From the IMG/VR virus record IMGVR_UViG_3300036846_000726, positions 1 through 44,332 of that record: 44,332 nucleotides of DNA. The stretch is one strand, 5' to 3'. Positions 6,331 through 14,384 of this stretch are shown in pieces. Each line of letters starts with the position of its first letter. The stretch's first letter is position 1. A program made the position numbers and the translations under genes. The DNA is from a virus. The notes beneath the pieces are model-generated. The model made no database searches. It had not been told where the DNA came from and worked only from the letters and a program-made list of their open reading frames with translations.

Positions 6331-8991
6331 ATGACTTCTGCAATTGATCCAACTGTTCCAGTATTCGGCAGCCCAACCACTGCCTCTGTCCGTAACAACT
6401 TCCTCATTGCTCATAATGAGATCACAGCATTGCAGAATGCTGTAGGGATAACGCTGCCTTTGCCAGTCACCAGTGGTGGCACTGGGGCTGCTATTGTTGC
6501 TAATGCTCAAGTGAATTTGGGTATCCTGCCTATTACTGGTGGGAGTATGACAGGGCTCCTGCGACTGTCGGGGAACCCGACTGATATACTTGGAGCGACA
6601 CCGAAGCAGTATGTAGATGGGTTCTTCCCGGTCGCAGTGAGTAATGGTGGGACAGGGGCGAATAATGCTACCCAGGCCTTGCTAAACTTGGGAGCTGCCA
6701 ATTTGGCAAGCCCGGCATTTACTGGCATCCCCACTGCACCGACGGCACCGACAAGTGATAGCTCGACTACTATTGCCACTACAGCCTTTGTTAAGGCAGT
6801 GGTAGCTGGAGCACCTCCTCCAGTTACGACAGTCCTGTCAGGAACAGGGATTCAAATTGGTGGAACGACACAGACTCCTACTGTGAATTTAGTAGTCCCG
6901 GTGGCCATTGCTAATGGCGGGACAGGAGCGACAAATGCTATTGCAGCCCTTGGTAACCTAGGTGCAGCTCCGTTAGCCAACCCGAACTTCACTGGGACTC
7001 CGACGGTACCGACTGCCCCCCTCAGCACCAATACTACTCAGATTGCTTCTACGGCCTTTGTCGAGGCTGCGGTTGCGGCAGCGGTGGCTGGTGTCGCGTC
7101 CGTCACAGCAGGAACAGGCATTGTCGTTACTCCGGTAAGCGGTGTGGGTAATGTCACTGTCTCTTTGTCAACCCCGGTAACGATCGCTAATGGTGGTACA
7201 GGGGCCTCTACAGGTGGTACGGCTTTTGATAATATGCTTGGGGTGGGTGGGACAGCAACAGGACTTATAAGTAGGCAAACGGGAGGAGCCTACACGCTTA
7301 CACAAGCCACACTGACGAATAATGCAGTGCTAAGAGGGACTGGGGGTGGGATTGGTGCGTCGGCGATTGCAACTGACAACGGGTCGACATTTACAGTCTC
7401 AACAAATGCAGTTGTTGGTAACCCAGTTGGCTCAGCACCAGCACACTCTATAATTCTCAACGATACAGCATCGCAGCCACAGTCTCCTGGTACACCAGGG
7501 CGGATAATTGTCTCGTCGGAAAATAATAATCCTGCAGTGGAGATAGATACTTATGGTGCACCTAGTTCATTTTTGCAGTTTCGTCGAGCACGAGGAACAG
7601 CGGCAGCACCTACTGCTGTACAGCAGTTTGATAATTTAGGTATTATCTTAGCACAAGGGTTTAATGGTAGTGCATATGCTGGGGTTAATCCAATTATCTC
7701 TCAGACGACGGAAAATTGGACAACTACTGCAAACGGCTGTGCGGTGTTTATTCAGACAATCGCAGCAGGAACAACAGCTGCAATCAATTCTCTTGTTCTC
7801 AATGGCTATGCCTCGACGTTCTCCGGGACTCTTACAGTCAATGATCCGTCAACAAATAACGCGACAGGATCGCTGATTGTTGAAGCGCAGAGCAACTCGA
7901 ACGGCGTCAACTTTCTCCTGGCGGGCAATGGGGCAACAACGCCGAACAAGACTATCCGAGTCCTTAATGGAAACTTAAATGTCGTCAATAGTGCATACAC
8001 CGCCACTATCATGCAACTGACAGATGCTGGTCATATGTCGATAGGCCCCGTCTCGCCCATTGTTGGCAGGCTTTCGATTTCAGGTACTGGTCAAGGGCCG
8101 GCTCCGTTTAATACAGCAGGCTCCCTTGATAATGTCTTAGTGCTGGATGACAACACCACTGCAGCCGGTAACGGAGGCACGATCTTGTTTAGTGCCGCCT
8201 CCCAAGTCTGGAAGTTCGCAACTATCCAAGGCTGGGCTACTAATGGCGCGGGTAACTCTCAAGGTGACATTGTCTTCTTCACACGGCACGCTGCAACTGA
8301 TGCGACGCTGACGGAGAGTATGCGGATAGCAGGCACTGGAGGTACTGTCACTATTCCGTCCTTGGCGGTAGCTGGCAACGGCGACCCCACGACAAACAAC
8401 GCGGTCAGCTTTGGGCATCCAGCAACGGCATGGTTCCAGGTTGCGGCCTACAATTTCCCTAATCCCTCCGACCCACGCCTTAAGGAGGATATACAGCCTG
8501 CTCCAGCTGGGGCCCTTGGCAAGGTTCAGGCACTTGGTGTGCATCAGTTCCGCTACAAGGGCGAGATCGATAACGAGCGGGTTCATGTCGGGTTCAACGC
8601 TGATGAGGTTGAGGAGCTGCATCCACATGCAGTTCATGTAGGTGATGATGAAGAGGGGATCAAGGCAGTTAATCTACCGGATATGATTGCTCTGTTGTGG
8701 CAGGCGGTGCAGGAGTTGACAGATCAGGTAGTAGCGCTGGGCGGGACACCGCCAGAAAAGCCGAAAGCAGTTCCGAAGCTGCCACGGGCTCCAAGACCAG
8801 CGCCAGTACCAGTGCCAGCGCCGGTATTCACTGTAACTCCTGCTGCACCTACCCCCACGCCGGCTCCTACTCCTGTACCGGCTGCGACGCCGACGCCGAC
8901 TCCAGTGCCTACACCGACTCCAGCTCCTAGAGCTGCTACCACCACACCGACTCCGACTCCGACTCCGACTCCGACTCGAAGGAGAACATAA
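6331..8991 (+). CDS. Tail fibre with C-terminal S74-type intramolecular chaperone
   Basis: An 886-residue fibre. The N-terminal 330 residues contain four copies of the fibre motif (A/S)NGGTGA.NA..AL.NLGAA and two copies of FTGxPTxPTAP..........ATTAFV.A. The middle is Gly/Asn/Thr-rich beta structure. The chaperone begins at about residue 713 with SDPRLKEDI, retaining the Ser713 and Lys718 positions used for autocleavage in endosialidase-type (Peptidase_S74) domains, followed by LGVHQFRYKG....HVGFNADEVEELHP. Unusually, after the chaperone's helical end comes an 80-residue Pro/Thr/Ala-rich tail (PTPTPVPTPTPAP...) ending in TRRRT. GGAGGG precedes ATG 6331. It probably binds the host receptor. Confidence 0.9.
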   Translation: MTSAIDPTVPVFGSPTTASVRNNFLIAHNEITALQNAVGITLPLPVTSGGTGAAIVANAQVNLGILPITGGSMTGLLRLSGNPTDILGATPKQYVDGFFPVAVSNGGTGANNATQALLNLGAANLASPAFTGIPTAPTAPTSDSSTTIATTAFVKAVVAGAPPPVTTVLSGTGIQIGGTTQTPTVNLVVPVAIANGGTGATNAIAALGNLGAAPLANPNFTGTPTVPTAPLSTNTTQIASTAFVEAAVAAAVAGVASVTAGTGIVVTPVSGVGNVTVSLSTPVTIANGGTGASTGGTAFDNMLGVGGTATGLISRQTGGAYTLTQATLTNNAVLRGTGGGIGASAIATDNGSTFTVSTNAVVGNPVGSAPAHSIILNDTASQPQSPGTPGRIIVSSENNNPAVEIDTYGAPSSFLQFRRARGTAAAPTAVQQFDNLGIILAQGFNGSAYAGVNPIISQTTENWTTTANGCAVFIQTIAAGTTAAINSLVLNGYASTFSGTLTVNDPSTNNATGSLIVEAQSNSNGVNFLLAGNGATTPNKTIRVLNGNLNVVNSAYTATIMQLTDAGHMSIGPVSPIVGRLSISGTGQGPAPFNTAGSLDNVLVLDDNTTAAGNGGTILFSAASQVWKFATIQGWATNGAGNSQGDIVFFTRHAATDATLTESMRIAGTGGTVTIPSLAVAGNGDPTTNNAVSFGHPATAWFQVAAYNFPNPSDPRLKEDIQPAPAGALGKVQALGVHQFRYKGEIDNERVHVGFNADEVEELHPHAVHVGDDEEGIKAVNLPDMIALLWQAVQELTDQVVALGGTPPEKPKAVPKLPRAPRPAPVPVPAPVFTVTPAAPTPTPAPTPVPAATPTPTPVPTPTPAPRAATTTPTPTPTPTPTRRRT

Positions 8992-9237
8992 ATGCTTGAG
9001 CCAACTGATAAGGTTGCCGTCTCCCTTACCATTACTGAGTGGAACCAAATCCTTGCTATGCTAAGCGACCAGCCTTTCAAAGCAGTCGCACCTCTCATTG
9101 GGCAGATCACGCAGCAGGCGCAAGCAGCTGTAGCAGCCTCGGAGCCATCCCCTGCGTCCTATTTGAATAGCCTTAATGGGGAGCAGCAAGGTCCTCTGGA
9201 TCAGCAGGCTCCTCTGGGACCAGGACAGGGACCATGA
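8992..9237 (+). CDS. Hypothetical small protein
   Basis: An 81-residue protein starting MLEPTDKVAVSLTITEWNQILAMLSDQPF, with an Ala/Gln-rich middle and a Gln/Gly/Pro-rich end. CGAAGGAGAACATAA lies before the ATG, one base after the tail-fibre stop. The first 45 residues (beta strand, then helices WNQILAMLSDQP and VAPLIGQITQQAQ) resemble small proteins often found next to phage fibre genes. No function can be assigned. Confidence 0.6.
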   Translation: MLEPTDKVAVSLTITEWNQILAMLSDQPFKAVAPLIGQITQQAQAAVAASEPSPASYLNSLNGEQQGPLDQQAPLGPGQGP

Positions 9238-9380
9238 GCAATGGGAAGAAGGTGAAGGCTGGGGTGCATGCTCATGAGAGGAAGATGCACCCAGGGAAGC
9301 CTCTGACTAAGATGCCTTTCAAGACAAATGGAGGCAGTGGAGGAGGCAAGAAAAGCAGCAATATGAAGAAGAGCAGTTAG
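9234..9380 (+). CDS. Small basic protein (48 aa)
   Basis: ATG 9234 overlaps the previous stop as ATGA, and the stop TAG abuts ATG 9381 of the gp10-like gene, so the frame fills the gap exactly. The sequence (MSNGKKVKAGVHAHERKMH ... GGKKSSNMKKSS) is very rich in Lys, Gly and Ser with several His. It has no predicted hydrophobic segment and could bind nucleic acid. The perfect packing between two genes is the main support. Confidence 0.55.
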   Translation: MSNGKKVKAGVHAHERKMHPGKPLTKMPFKTNGGSGGGKKSSNMKKSS

Positions 9381-10922
9381 ATGAGGCTACCGCTGGTAGG
9401 AGGTAGCTATACTAGCCGAAGCATAATAGCCTCGGCACAGCGGTGTATTAACTATTACACTGAGATAAATCCGAAGTCGGCGATAGTGCCACTGACGCAT
9501 TATCAACGGCCTGGCCTCGACCCCCTCTTTCAATTCGGACCAGGACCGATCCGGGGGCTCTTTCGGGCCTCTAATGGAGTGGGGTATGGCGTAAGCGGGA
9601 GCCAATTCTTCCTCATTCATCCAGATAATAGCACGGCTACTTTAGGAACGATAGATACTGTTAGAGGTCCTGTGTCTATGACAGATAATGGGACCAATGT
9701 TATGCTGGTTGATGGGACAGCAGTCGGTTGGACAACAACACTAGGTAACACTAACTTTGCCCAGATAAGTGATCCAAGTGGGACGTTTCAGGGTGCTAAT
9801 CAAGTCCAAACCCTTGATACATATATGCTGTGGAATATGCCCAACAGTATCTTCATTGGTTCTACCTTTTCAAACCAACTCACATTTTCAGATATAGCAA
9901 ATCCTAATGGACTGGTAGGAGGTAAAGCAAGCTACCCTGATCACCTGAAGGCAATTTATGTGAACAGAAGGGAAATTTTCCTGTTTGGTGATGTAAAGAG
10001 CGAGATGTGGTATAATTCGGGGCCGACGACTGAATCTGCTTTCTCTTTCTCCCAATTACCCGGTACTTACGTCGAGCATGGGATAGAAGCGCCTTTCAGT
10101 CGGACTAGCCATGATATTACAGTTTATTGGTTGGCAAATGATCTTCAAGGCGGGGGGATTGTCCTCTCTTTCCGGGGCTACTTCGCAACCCGAATCTCCA
10201 ATCACGCCCTCGAGGACTCAATCCGGAAGATGAAGGCAACTGTGGGTATCACTGATGCATTGGGCTTTGCATACCAACTGGATGGGCATCAATTCTATAT
10301 GCTGACATTCCCTGCGGGTAATCAGACTTGGGTGTATGACGCGACTATAACTGATCCGAATGCAGCTTGGCATCAAGAGTGCTGGACTAATCCACATGAT
10401 GGTTCCTTTAATAGGAGTCGGATAAACTGTGTTGCATCAATCAACGAAAAGCTCATGGCAGGGGATTGGGAGAATAACACTATTTATTCCCTCAACCTGG
10501 ATAAGTATACTGATAGAGTTATTCCATCATCGACTGAGAGTTTCGTCGAGTGCCCAATAGTCTTTGTCAGGTCTTTTCCTCACATCGGTGCTGCTCGCAT
10601 GGCTGGCGGGACTAATATGGTAGAGGTGGATGGGAGAAGGCTTCAATTCTCGGCCTTCCGGGCTGATATGGAGTGCGGGATGGGGCCGTTGGATGCCAGC
10701 GGACAGCCTGCGCAGGTAAGTTTGAGGTGGTCGGATGACCGAGGGAGGACGTTTGGGAATGCCCTTCTCCAACAAGCAGGTGCTCCAGGAGAGTACCTGA
10801 CGCAACCGCAATGGCTGGGGATGGGAGTGGCTCGCGATCGTGTTTTTGAGCTTACTCACAATATTGCTGGCCCTGCGGCGCTTAATGGCGCTTGGGTAGA
10901 TGCAGAAGTGCTTGGAACCTGA
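9381..10922 (+). CDS. Packaged DNA stabilisation protein, P22 gp10-like
   Basis: In P22, gp10 is the tail hub that joins the gp4 ring and carries the needle and tailspikes. The 513-residue beta-propeller-like protein begins MRLPLVGGSYTSRSIIASAQRCINYYTEI, the recognisable family N-terminus. It continues with repeated beta blades (for example GTIDTVRGPVSMTDNGTNVMLVDG and the LKAIYVNRREIFLFGD / YVEHGIEAPFSR region). Length matches the family (about 470-520). Together with the gp4-like gene at 3279 this shows a P22-type short tail. Confidence 0.88.
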   Translation: MRLPLVGGSYTSRSIIASAQRCINYYTEINPKSAIVPLTHYQRPGLDPLFQFGPGPIRGLFRASNGVGYGVSGSQFFLIHPDNSTATLGTIDTVRGPVSMTDNGTNVMLVDGTAVGWTTTLGNTNFAQISDPSGTFQGANQVQTLDTYMLWNMPNSIFIGSTFSNQLTFSDIANPNGLVGGKASYPDHLKAIYVNRREIFLFGDVKSEMWYNSGPTTESAFSFSQLPGTYVEHGIEAPFSRTSHDITVYWLANDLQGGGIVLSFRGYFATRISNHALEDSIRKMKATVGITDALGFAYQLDGHQFYMLTFPAGNQTWVYDATITDPNAAWHQECWTNPHDGSFNRSRINCVASINEKLMAGDWENNTIYSLNLDKYTDRVIPSSTESFVECPIVFVRSFPHIGAARMAGGTNMVEVDGRRLQFSAFRADMECGMGPLDASGQPAQVSLRWSDDRGRTFGNALLQQAGAPGEYLTQPQWLGMGVARDRVFELTHNIAGPAALNGAWVDAEVLGT

Positions 10923-10952
10923 AGGTTCCAAGCTCGACTGAAAGGAGAGCTT
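10911..10952 (+). promoter_or_regulatory. Two overlapping hairpins at the gp10-like stop / next ribosome site
   Basis: CTTGGAACCT-GA-AGGTTCCAAG (10911-10932) is a perfect 10-bp inverted repeat spanning the stop codon. AAGCTC (10929-10934) can instead pair with GAGCTT (10947-10952), next to the AAAGGAG ribosome site of the following GTG start. The two pairings compete, so this may modulate translation of the downstream fibre gene; that is inference. Confidence 0.4.
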
Positions 10953-11558
10953 GTGGTTAATCCGGTACTGAGAAGCAACGGAGGACCACCAATACAGCTA
11001 GGATCAGCTGTGCCTAGTGCAGCTAGTACTCCGTTTCCATCTACCACTGCACCGCCTAACTGGAACTCACTCCCATCTTATAATTCGGCCATCATGAACC
11101 CAGACACTGGGACATTAGGCATCCCTTGGAATAACTTCCTCACCTTTGCAGCTGCAAGAGCCGCGACAATAAATAGTCTGACTTCTAATGTAACGACTAT
11201 TCAAGGGCAGATTACAGTTATACAAGGACAAATTTCGACCCTTCAAGGGCAGGTTGGTGCAAATACAACTGCGATTACAACTTTACAGGGGCAAGTCTCA
11301 ACACTCCAGAGTCAGGTTTCGACAATACAGGGTCAAATAACTGCATTGCAGAATGAGGATACAAACCTCCAGAACCAAATAAATACAATAGACCAGATTT
11401 TTTCGGTTTTTACCGTTTCGGCTTTACCAGCTCCTTCTGCTGGCCGGAAGACTAATGTGAGCGATGCAGCAGCACCTACTTTTGGAGTTGCTGTTGCCGG
11501 TGGAGGTGCCATCTTTACTCCAGTCTATTCTGATGGAACCACCTGGTTTGTGGGGTAG
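10953..11558 (+). CDS. Coiled-coil fibre protein
   Basis: A 201-residue protein starting at GTG 10953 after AAAGGAGA. Residues 65-150 are heptad repeats (TTIQGQITVIQGQISTLQGQV...TTLQGQVSTLQSQVSTIQGQ) that should form a trimeric coiled coil. The C-terminal 45 residues (SALPAPSAGRKTNVSDA...GGGAIFTPVYSDGTTWFVG) are a small beta domain common at the ends of phage head or tail fibres. Likely a trimeric fibre or needle-like component in the P22-type tail. Confidence 0.75.
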   Translation: MVNPVLRSNGGPPIQLGSAVPSAASTPFPSTTAPPNWNSLPSYNSAIMNPDTGTLGIPWNNFLTFAAARAATINSLTSNVTTIQGQITVIQGQISTLQGQVGANTTAITTLQGQVSTLQSQVSTIQGQITALQNEDTNLQNQINTIDQIFSVFTVSALPAPSAGRKTNVSDAAAPTFGVAVAGGGAIFTPVYSDGTTWFVG

Positions 11559-11566
11559 GAGGGAGC

Positions 11567-12175
11567 ATGCCCTTTATTATCTATTGCTTGCCTCGGAGCA
11601 GGTCGGCTTGGATAGCTCACTTCCTTAATTATCCTTTTGCAAGGCCGCTTCAGCCAGTTGCACATGATGTGGCACCTTTATGCAAGAGCGTTGAGGGCTT
11701 CGTGCAGGCTTATAAAGAGGAGGGGATGTGGGGCTCGGTGGAGACTGGAGGTATGATAGGGTGGCAGCTTATTCGGAAGGAGTTGCCAGACCTGAAGACC
11801 ATTGTGGTTCGGAGGCCTCTACAAGAGGTGTATGAGTCAATCACAATGGCAGGAGCCAGGTACGATCTCAAGGTTAACCTCACTAATTTGGCTGAGTTGA
11901 ATGCAATGCTGGATTTGATTGCATCCCAGCCAGACGTCTTCTCTATTAATGCCATCGACTTGGATGCTCCTGTAATGGCAAAATGGCTTTTTGAATACTG
12001 CCTTGAACTTGAGTTCGACTTTGATTGGTGGCATCGGATGTCTCAGTTTAACGTCCAGGTTAATGTAGATGAAGCTATGGCGATTAAGGAGGAGGCAGAT
12101 GCAAGGTATCTTCTCTATCAACAGGATGTACTTAGTCGCATGAAGGAAATTGAGAATTGTCCGAGCCTTCACTGA
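11567..12175 (+). CDS. Sulfotransferase-like P-loop protein
   Basis: A 202-residue protein. The N-terminal YCLPRSRSAWIAHFL matches the 5'-phosphosulfate-binding loop of sulfotransferases (PRSGSTWL-type), and IVVRRPLQEVYESI resembles the 3'-phosphate motif (vvlRdP...y.S). Family members transfer sulfate from PAPS to hydroxyl or amino groups; the phage substrate is unknown. Such genes occur sporadically in phage structural clusters. GGAGGGAGC lies before ATG 11567. The end overlaps the next gene by 19 bases. Confidence 0.65.
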   Translation: MPFIIYCLPRSRSAWIAHFLNYPFARPLQPVAHDVAPLCKSVEGFVQAYKEEGMWGSVETGGMIGWQLIRKELPDLKTIVVRRPLQEVYESITMAGARYDLKVNLTNLAELNAMLDLIASQPDVFSINAIDLDAPVMAKWLFEYCLELEFDFDWWHRMSQFNVQVNVDEAMAIKEEADARYLLYQQDVLSRMKEIENCPSLH

Positions 12176-12648
12176 TTTCTCCAGCAGAGCCGCACTTGGT
12201 AATAGGCTTTGAGAAGGTCTCGGCGACATGGGAAGAGCTTGAAAGGCTTGCCTTGCAGGAGCAGGATGAAATCGAGGAACAACGAACCTTCCGGCCTGAC
12301 TGGAAGTCTATGAGTGTCCTTAATGAGCAAGGGATTTTTCAGGTGTTGGTTGCCCGAGTTGATGGTAAGATGGTTGGCTATTTTACTTGGCTTCTCGATT
12401 TTGACCTCGAATCCCGAGGGACTCTGATCGCCAACCAGACCGCCTGGTTTGTTGAGAAAGGCCACCCAATAGTCGCCGTCAGGATGCTAGACCGGGCTAT
12501 TATGGAGCTTAAGAAGATAGGAGTGCAATTCGTTTACTTTCATCACGGGGTTATAGGTAGAGGTGCTTCACTAGGCCGTTTGTTTGAAAGAAAGGGTGCA
12601 AGGCTTCTGAGCCACAACTACATCCTGTCTATGAAAGCAGTGCCATGA
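12157..12648 (+). CDS. GNAT-like acetyltransferase
   Basis: A 163-residue protein read from TTG 12157 (AAGGA ten bases upstream), overlapping the preceding gene. The order beta strand-helix-beta hairpin (QVLVARVDGKMVGYFTWLLD), then VRMLDRAIMELKKIGVQFVYFHHG and GASLGRLFERKGARLLSHNYILSM, matches the GNAT fold (acetyl-CoA-dependent N-acetyltransferases). The canonical Q/RxxGxG/A loop is not clear, so it may be divergent or inactive. Phage versions sit near tail genes; the target is unknown. Confidence 0.6.
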   Translation: MSEPSLISPAEPHLVIGFEKVSATWEELERLALQEQDEIEEQRTFRPDWKSMSVLNEQGIFQVLVARVDGKMVGYFTWLLDFDLESRGTLIANQTAWFVEKGHPIVAVRMLDRAIMELKKIGVQFVYFHHGVIGRGASLGRLFERKGARLLSHNYILSMKAVP

Positions 12649-13577
12649 TGGATACCATAAACCTCGGCCTCAGGGATTGGTCGGAAGACAGGCATATCTG
12701 CCACTTTATCGGTGCTGGGACTGCTACCCTCCTCGGTGCGGGTATTCAAGGCGGCTCTGCATTGGCTGGAGGGAAGAAGGGGGCTTCGGCAGCGACACAA
12801 GCAGCCCAAATCCAGGCTCAAGCGGCTATGGCAGCATTGGGTTTCCAAGAGCAAGTGCATCAGCAGAATGTTCAAAACCTCCAGCCTTTCATTGATTATG
12901 GGACAGGTGGTATTGACCAGCTTAGAAACTTTGTCAGCGGCCCTGGAGCCACGCCGATTGATACAACCCTGCCTCAATTTACATTCCAGCCGACTCAAGC
13001 ACAGCTTGCACAGACACCAGGTTATCAGTTCACTAGGCAGGCGGCTCTTGATGCAGAGCAAGCTAACTTGCTGACCCAGGGAAGACTTGGTAGCGCTACT
13101 GCTCAAGGCGCTGCTATTACAGCAGGGAATATAGCCGATACGACTTGGCAACAGGTTTATAATCAACAGCAAAATACATACCAAACCAATGTTAATAGCC
13201 TGCTGCAAGGTCGGACTATGGACCTGCAGCAGCGGGCACAGATTAATAATATACTCCAAGGCCGGGTCAATACCGGGACGAATGCTGCTGCCGTTGAAGC
13301 TGGGACTAACCAAGCGTTTGCAACGGGAGCAGGGCAAGCTGTTCAGACAGCTGGTGCAGCACAGGCTGGTGGCGTTGTCGGTGCGGCTAACGCCCTTCAA
13401 GGCGTCACCAACACTATTGGTAACATTGGTGGAGGCCTCTCAAATTTTGGCCTGCAGCAATTGGCCCTCTCAAATGCCCTGGGCGGCACTGGAGGAGGTT
13501 TTAATACCCCTGTAATTCGTTCTGATGCTGGCAGTGCTGCTATCAACGCACAGGTTGATGCCTTGGCTAATGCCTAA
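12645..13577 (+). CDS. Ejection/DNA transfer protein candidate (P22 gp7/gp20-type position)
   Basis: A 310-residue Ala/Gly/Gln-rich protein. The centre (LAQTPGYQFTRQAALDAEQ..LLTQGRLGSATAQGAAITAGNIADTTWQQVYNQ) follows a pattern common in podoviral internal virion proteins: TPGYQF...L......GR.GSG...A..A......Y. A Gly/Ala segment near residues 25-50 could insert in membranes. These proteins are ejected ahead of the DNA to help cross the cell envelope. ATG 12645 overlaps the previous stop; a second ATG follows directly. Confidence 0.75.
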   Translation: MMDTINLGLRDWSEDRHICHFIGAGTATLLGAGIQGGSALAGGKKGASAATQAAQIQAQAAMAALGFQEQVHQQNVQNLQPFIDYGTGGIDQLRNFVSGPGATPIDTTLPQFTFQPTQAQLAQTPGYQFTRQAALDAEQANLLTQGRLGSATAQGAAITAGNIADTTWQQVYNQQQNTYQTNVNSLLQGRTMDLQQRAQINNILQGRVNTGTNAAAVEAGTNQAFATGAGQAVQTAGAAQAGGVVGAANALQGVTNTIGNIGGGLSNFGLQQLALSNALGGTGGGFNTPVIRSDAGSAAINAQVDALANA

Positions 13578-13589
13578 TAGGAGGCAGAT

Positions 13590-14384
13590 ATGGCTGGTGG
13601 AAATCCTTTCATGCCTCCAGGAGCTAATCCAGGTGGACCAGTGCCGCAGCCTGGGCTAGGAGTGGGGCAAGGACCACTGGGACAGAGTGCAAGTAGTACA
13701 GGTCCTAATAGAGGCCGCCTCTCTGAGGTTGGCAGGGCACCCTTTAATGGCGCAGGGGCCTCGATTCTTGCACCTGGTGGTGGGATGCAGCCTCCTAGTG
13801 GGACTTCGCCTAATGCCGGGCTGCCACCGTCGCAACAAGGAAATCCGCTTAATATAGTGCATCAGAATTTCAGACAGGCACAGATGCAGTTCCAAGATGG
13901 GATGAAGGCGCAAGAAGTGCTGGACCACTTACGGGTTGAGCTTGATGGGCTGATGGATCATGGGGATATGGTAAGGCCAGAGCATGTTATTGAGGCTGCG
14001 GGCCGACTCGTCGGCCACGGGATTGGGGCGACACAGCTCGCCCAAATCATGAGTGACATGCCAAGTATGGGAGGTGAAGGGCTTGCTTCCTGGATTCGAA
14101 TGCATGACATTACTGTGAGTCAGCAGGAACAGAAGGTTGCTATGGAGAACAACCTCCTCCAGCATCAGATGGGAGTGGCTGCATTCAAGTCAATTGCTGC
14201 AAGCCATCTTGAACAGACAGCAAAGTTTGGAGAGAGGCCTCATCAGGTTGTTGATATGACCAGGCAAGGCCCACAAGGAGGAATGGCTCCAACAGCTGAT
14301 ATGGGTGCAGGACCAGCTCCTGATATGAGTGCGGGTAATGATCTAGCGCCCTCCGATGGGGGTGATGGAGGAATGAGTGGCTGA
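13590..14384 (+). CDS. Internal virion/ejection protein candidate
   Basis: A 264-residue protein with a Pro/Gly-rich, probably disordered first 90 residues. A helical middle follows (VHQNFRQAQMQFQDGMKAQEVLDHLRVELDGLMDHG and AAGRLVGHGIGATQLAQIMSDMP), then a Gly/Met/Pro-rich tail. TAGGAGGCAGAT precedes the ATG. It lies between two larger ejection candidates and shares their composition, but there is no recognised family. Confidence 0.65.
   Translation: MAGGNPFMPPGANPGGPVPQPGLGVGQGPLGQSASSTGPNRGRLSEVGRAPFNGAGASILAPGGGMQPPSGTSPNAGLPPSQQGNPLNIVHQNFRQAQMQFQDGMKAQEVLDHLRVELDGLMDHGDMVRPEHVIEAAGRLVGHGIGATQLAQIMSDMPSMGGEGLASWIRMHDITVSQQEQKVAMENNLLQHQMGVAAFKSIAASHLEQTAKFGERPHQVVDMTRQGPQGGMAPTADMGAGPAPDMSAGNDLAPSDGGDGGMSG

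Noticed and set aside
8724-9110. Minus-strand Gly-Val repeat ORF
   Set aside because: Antisense of the Pro-Thr tail of the tail fibre.
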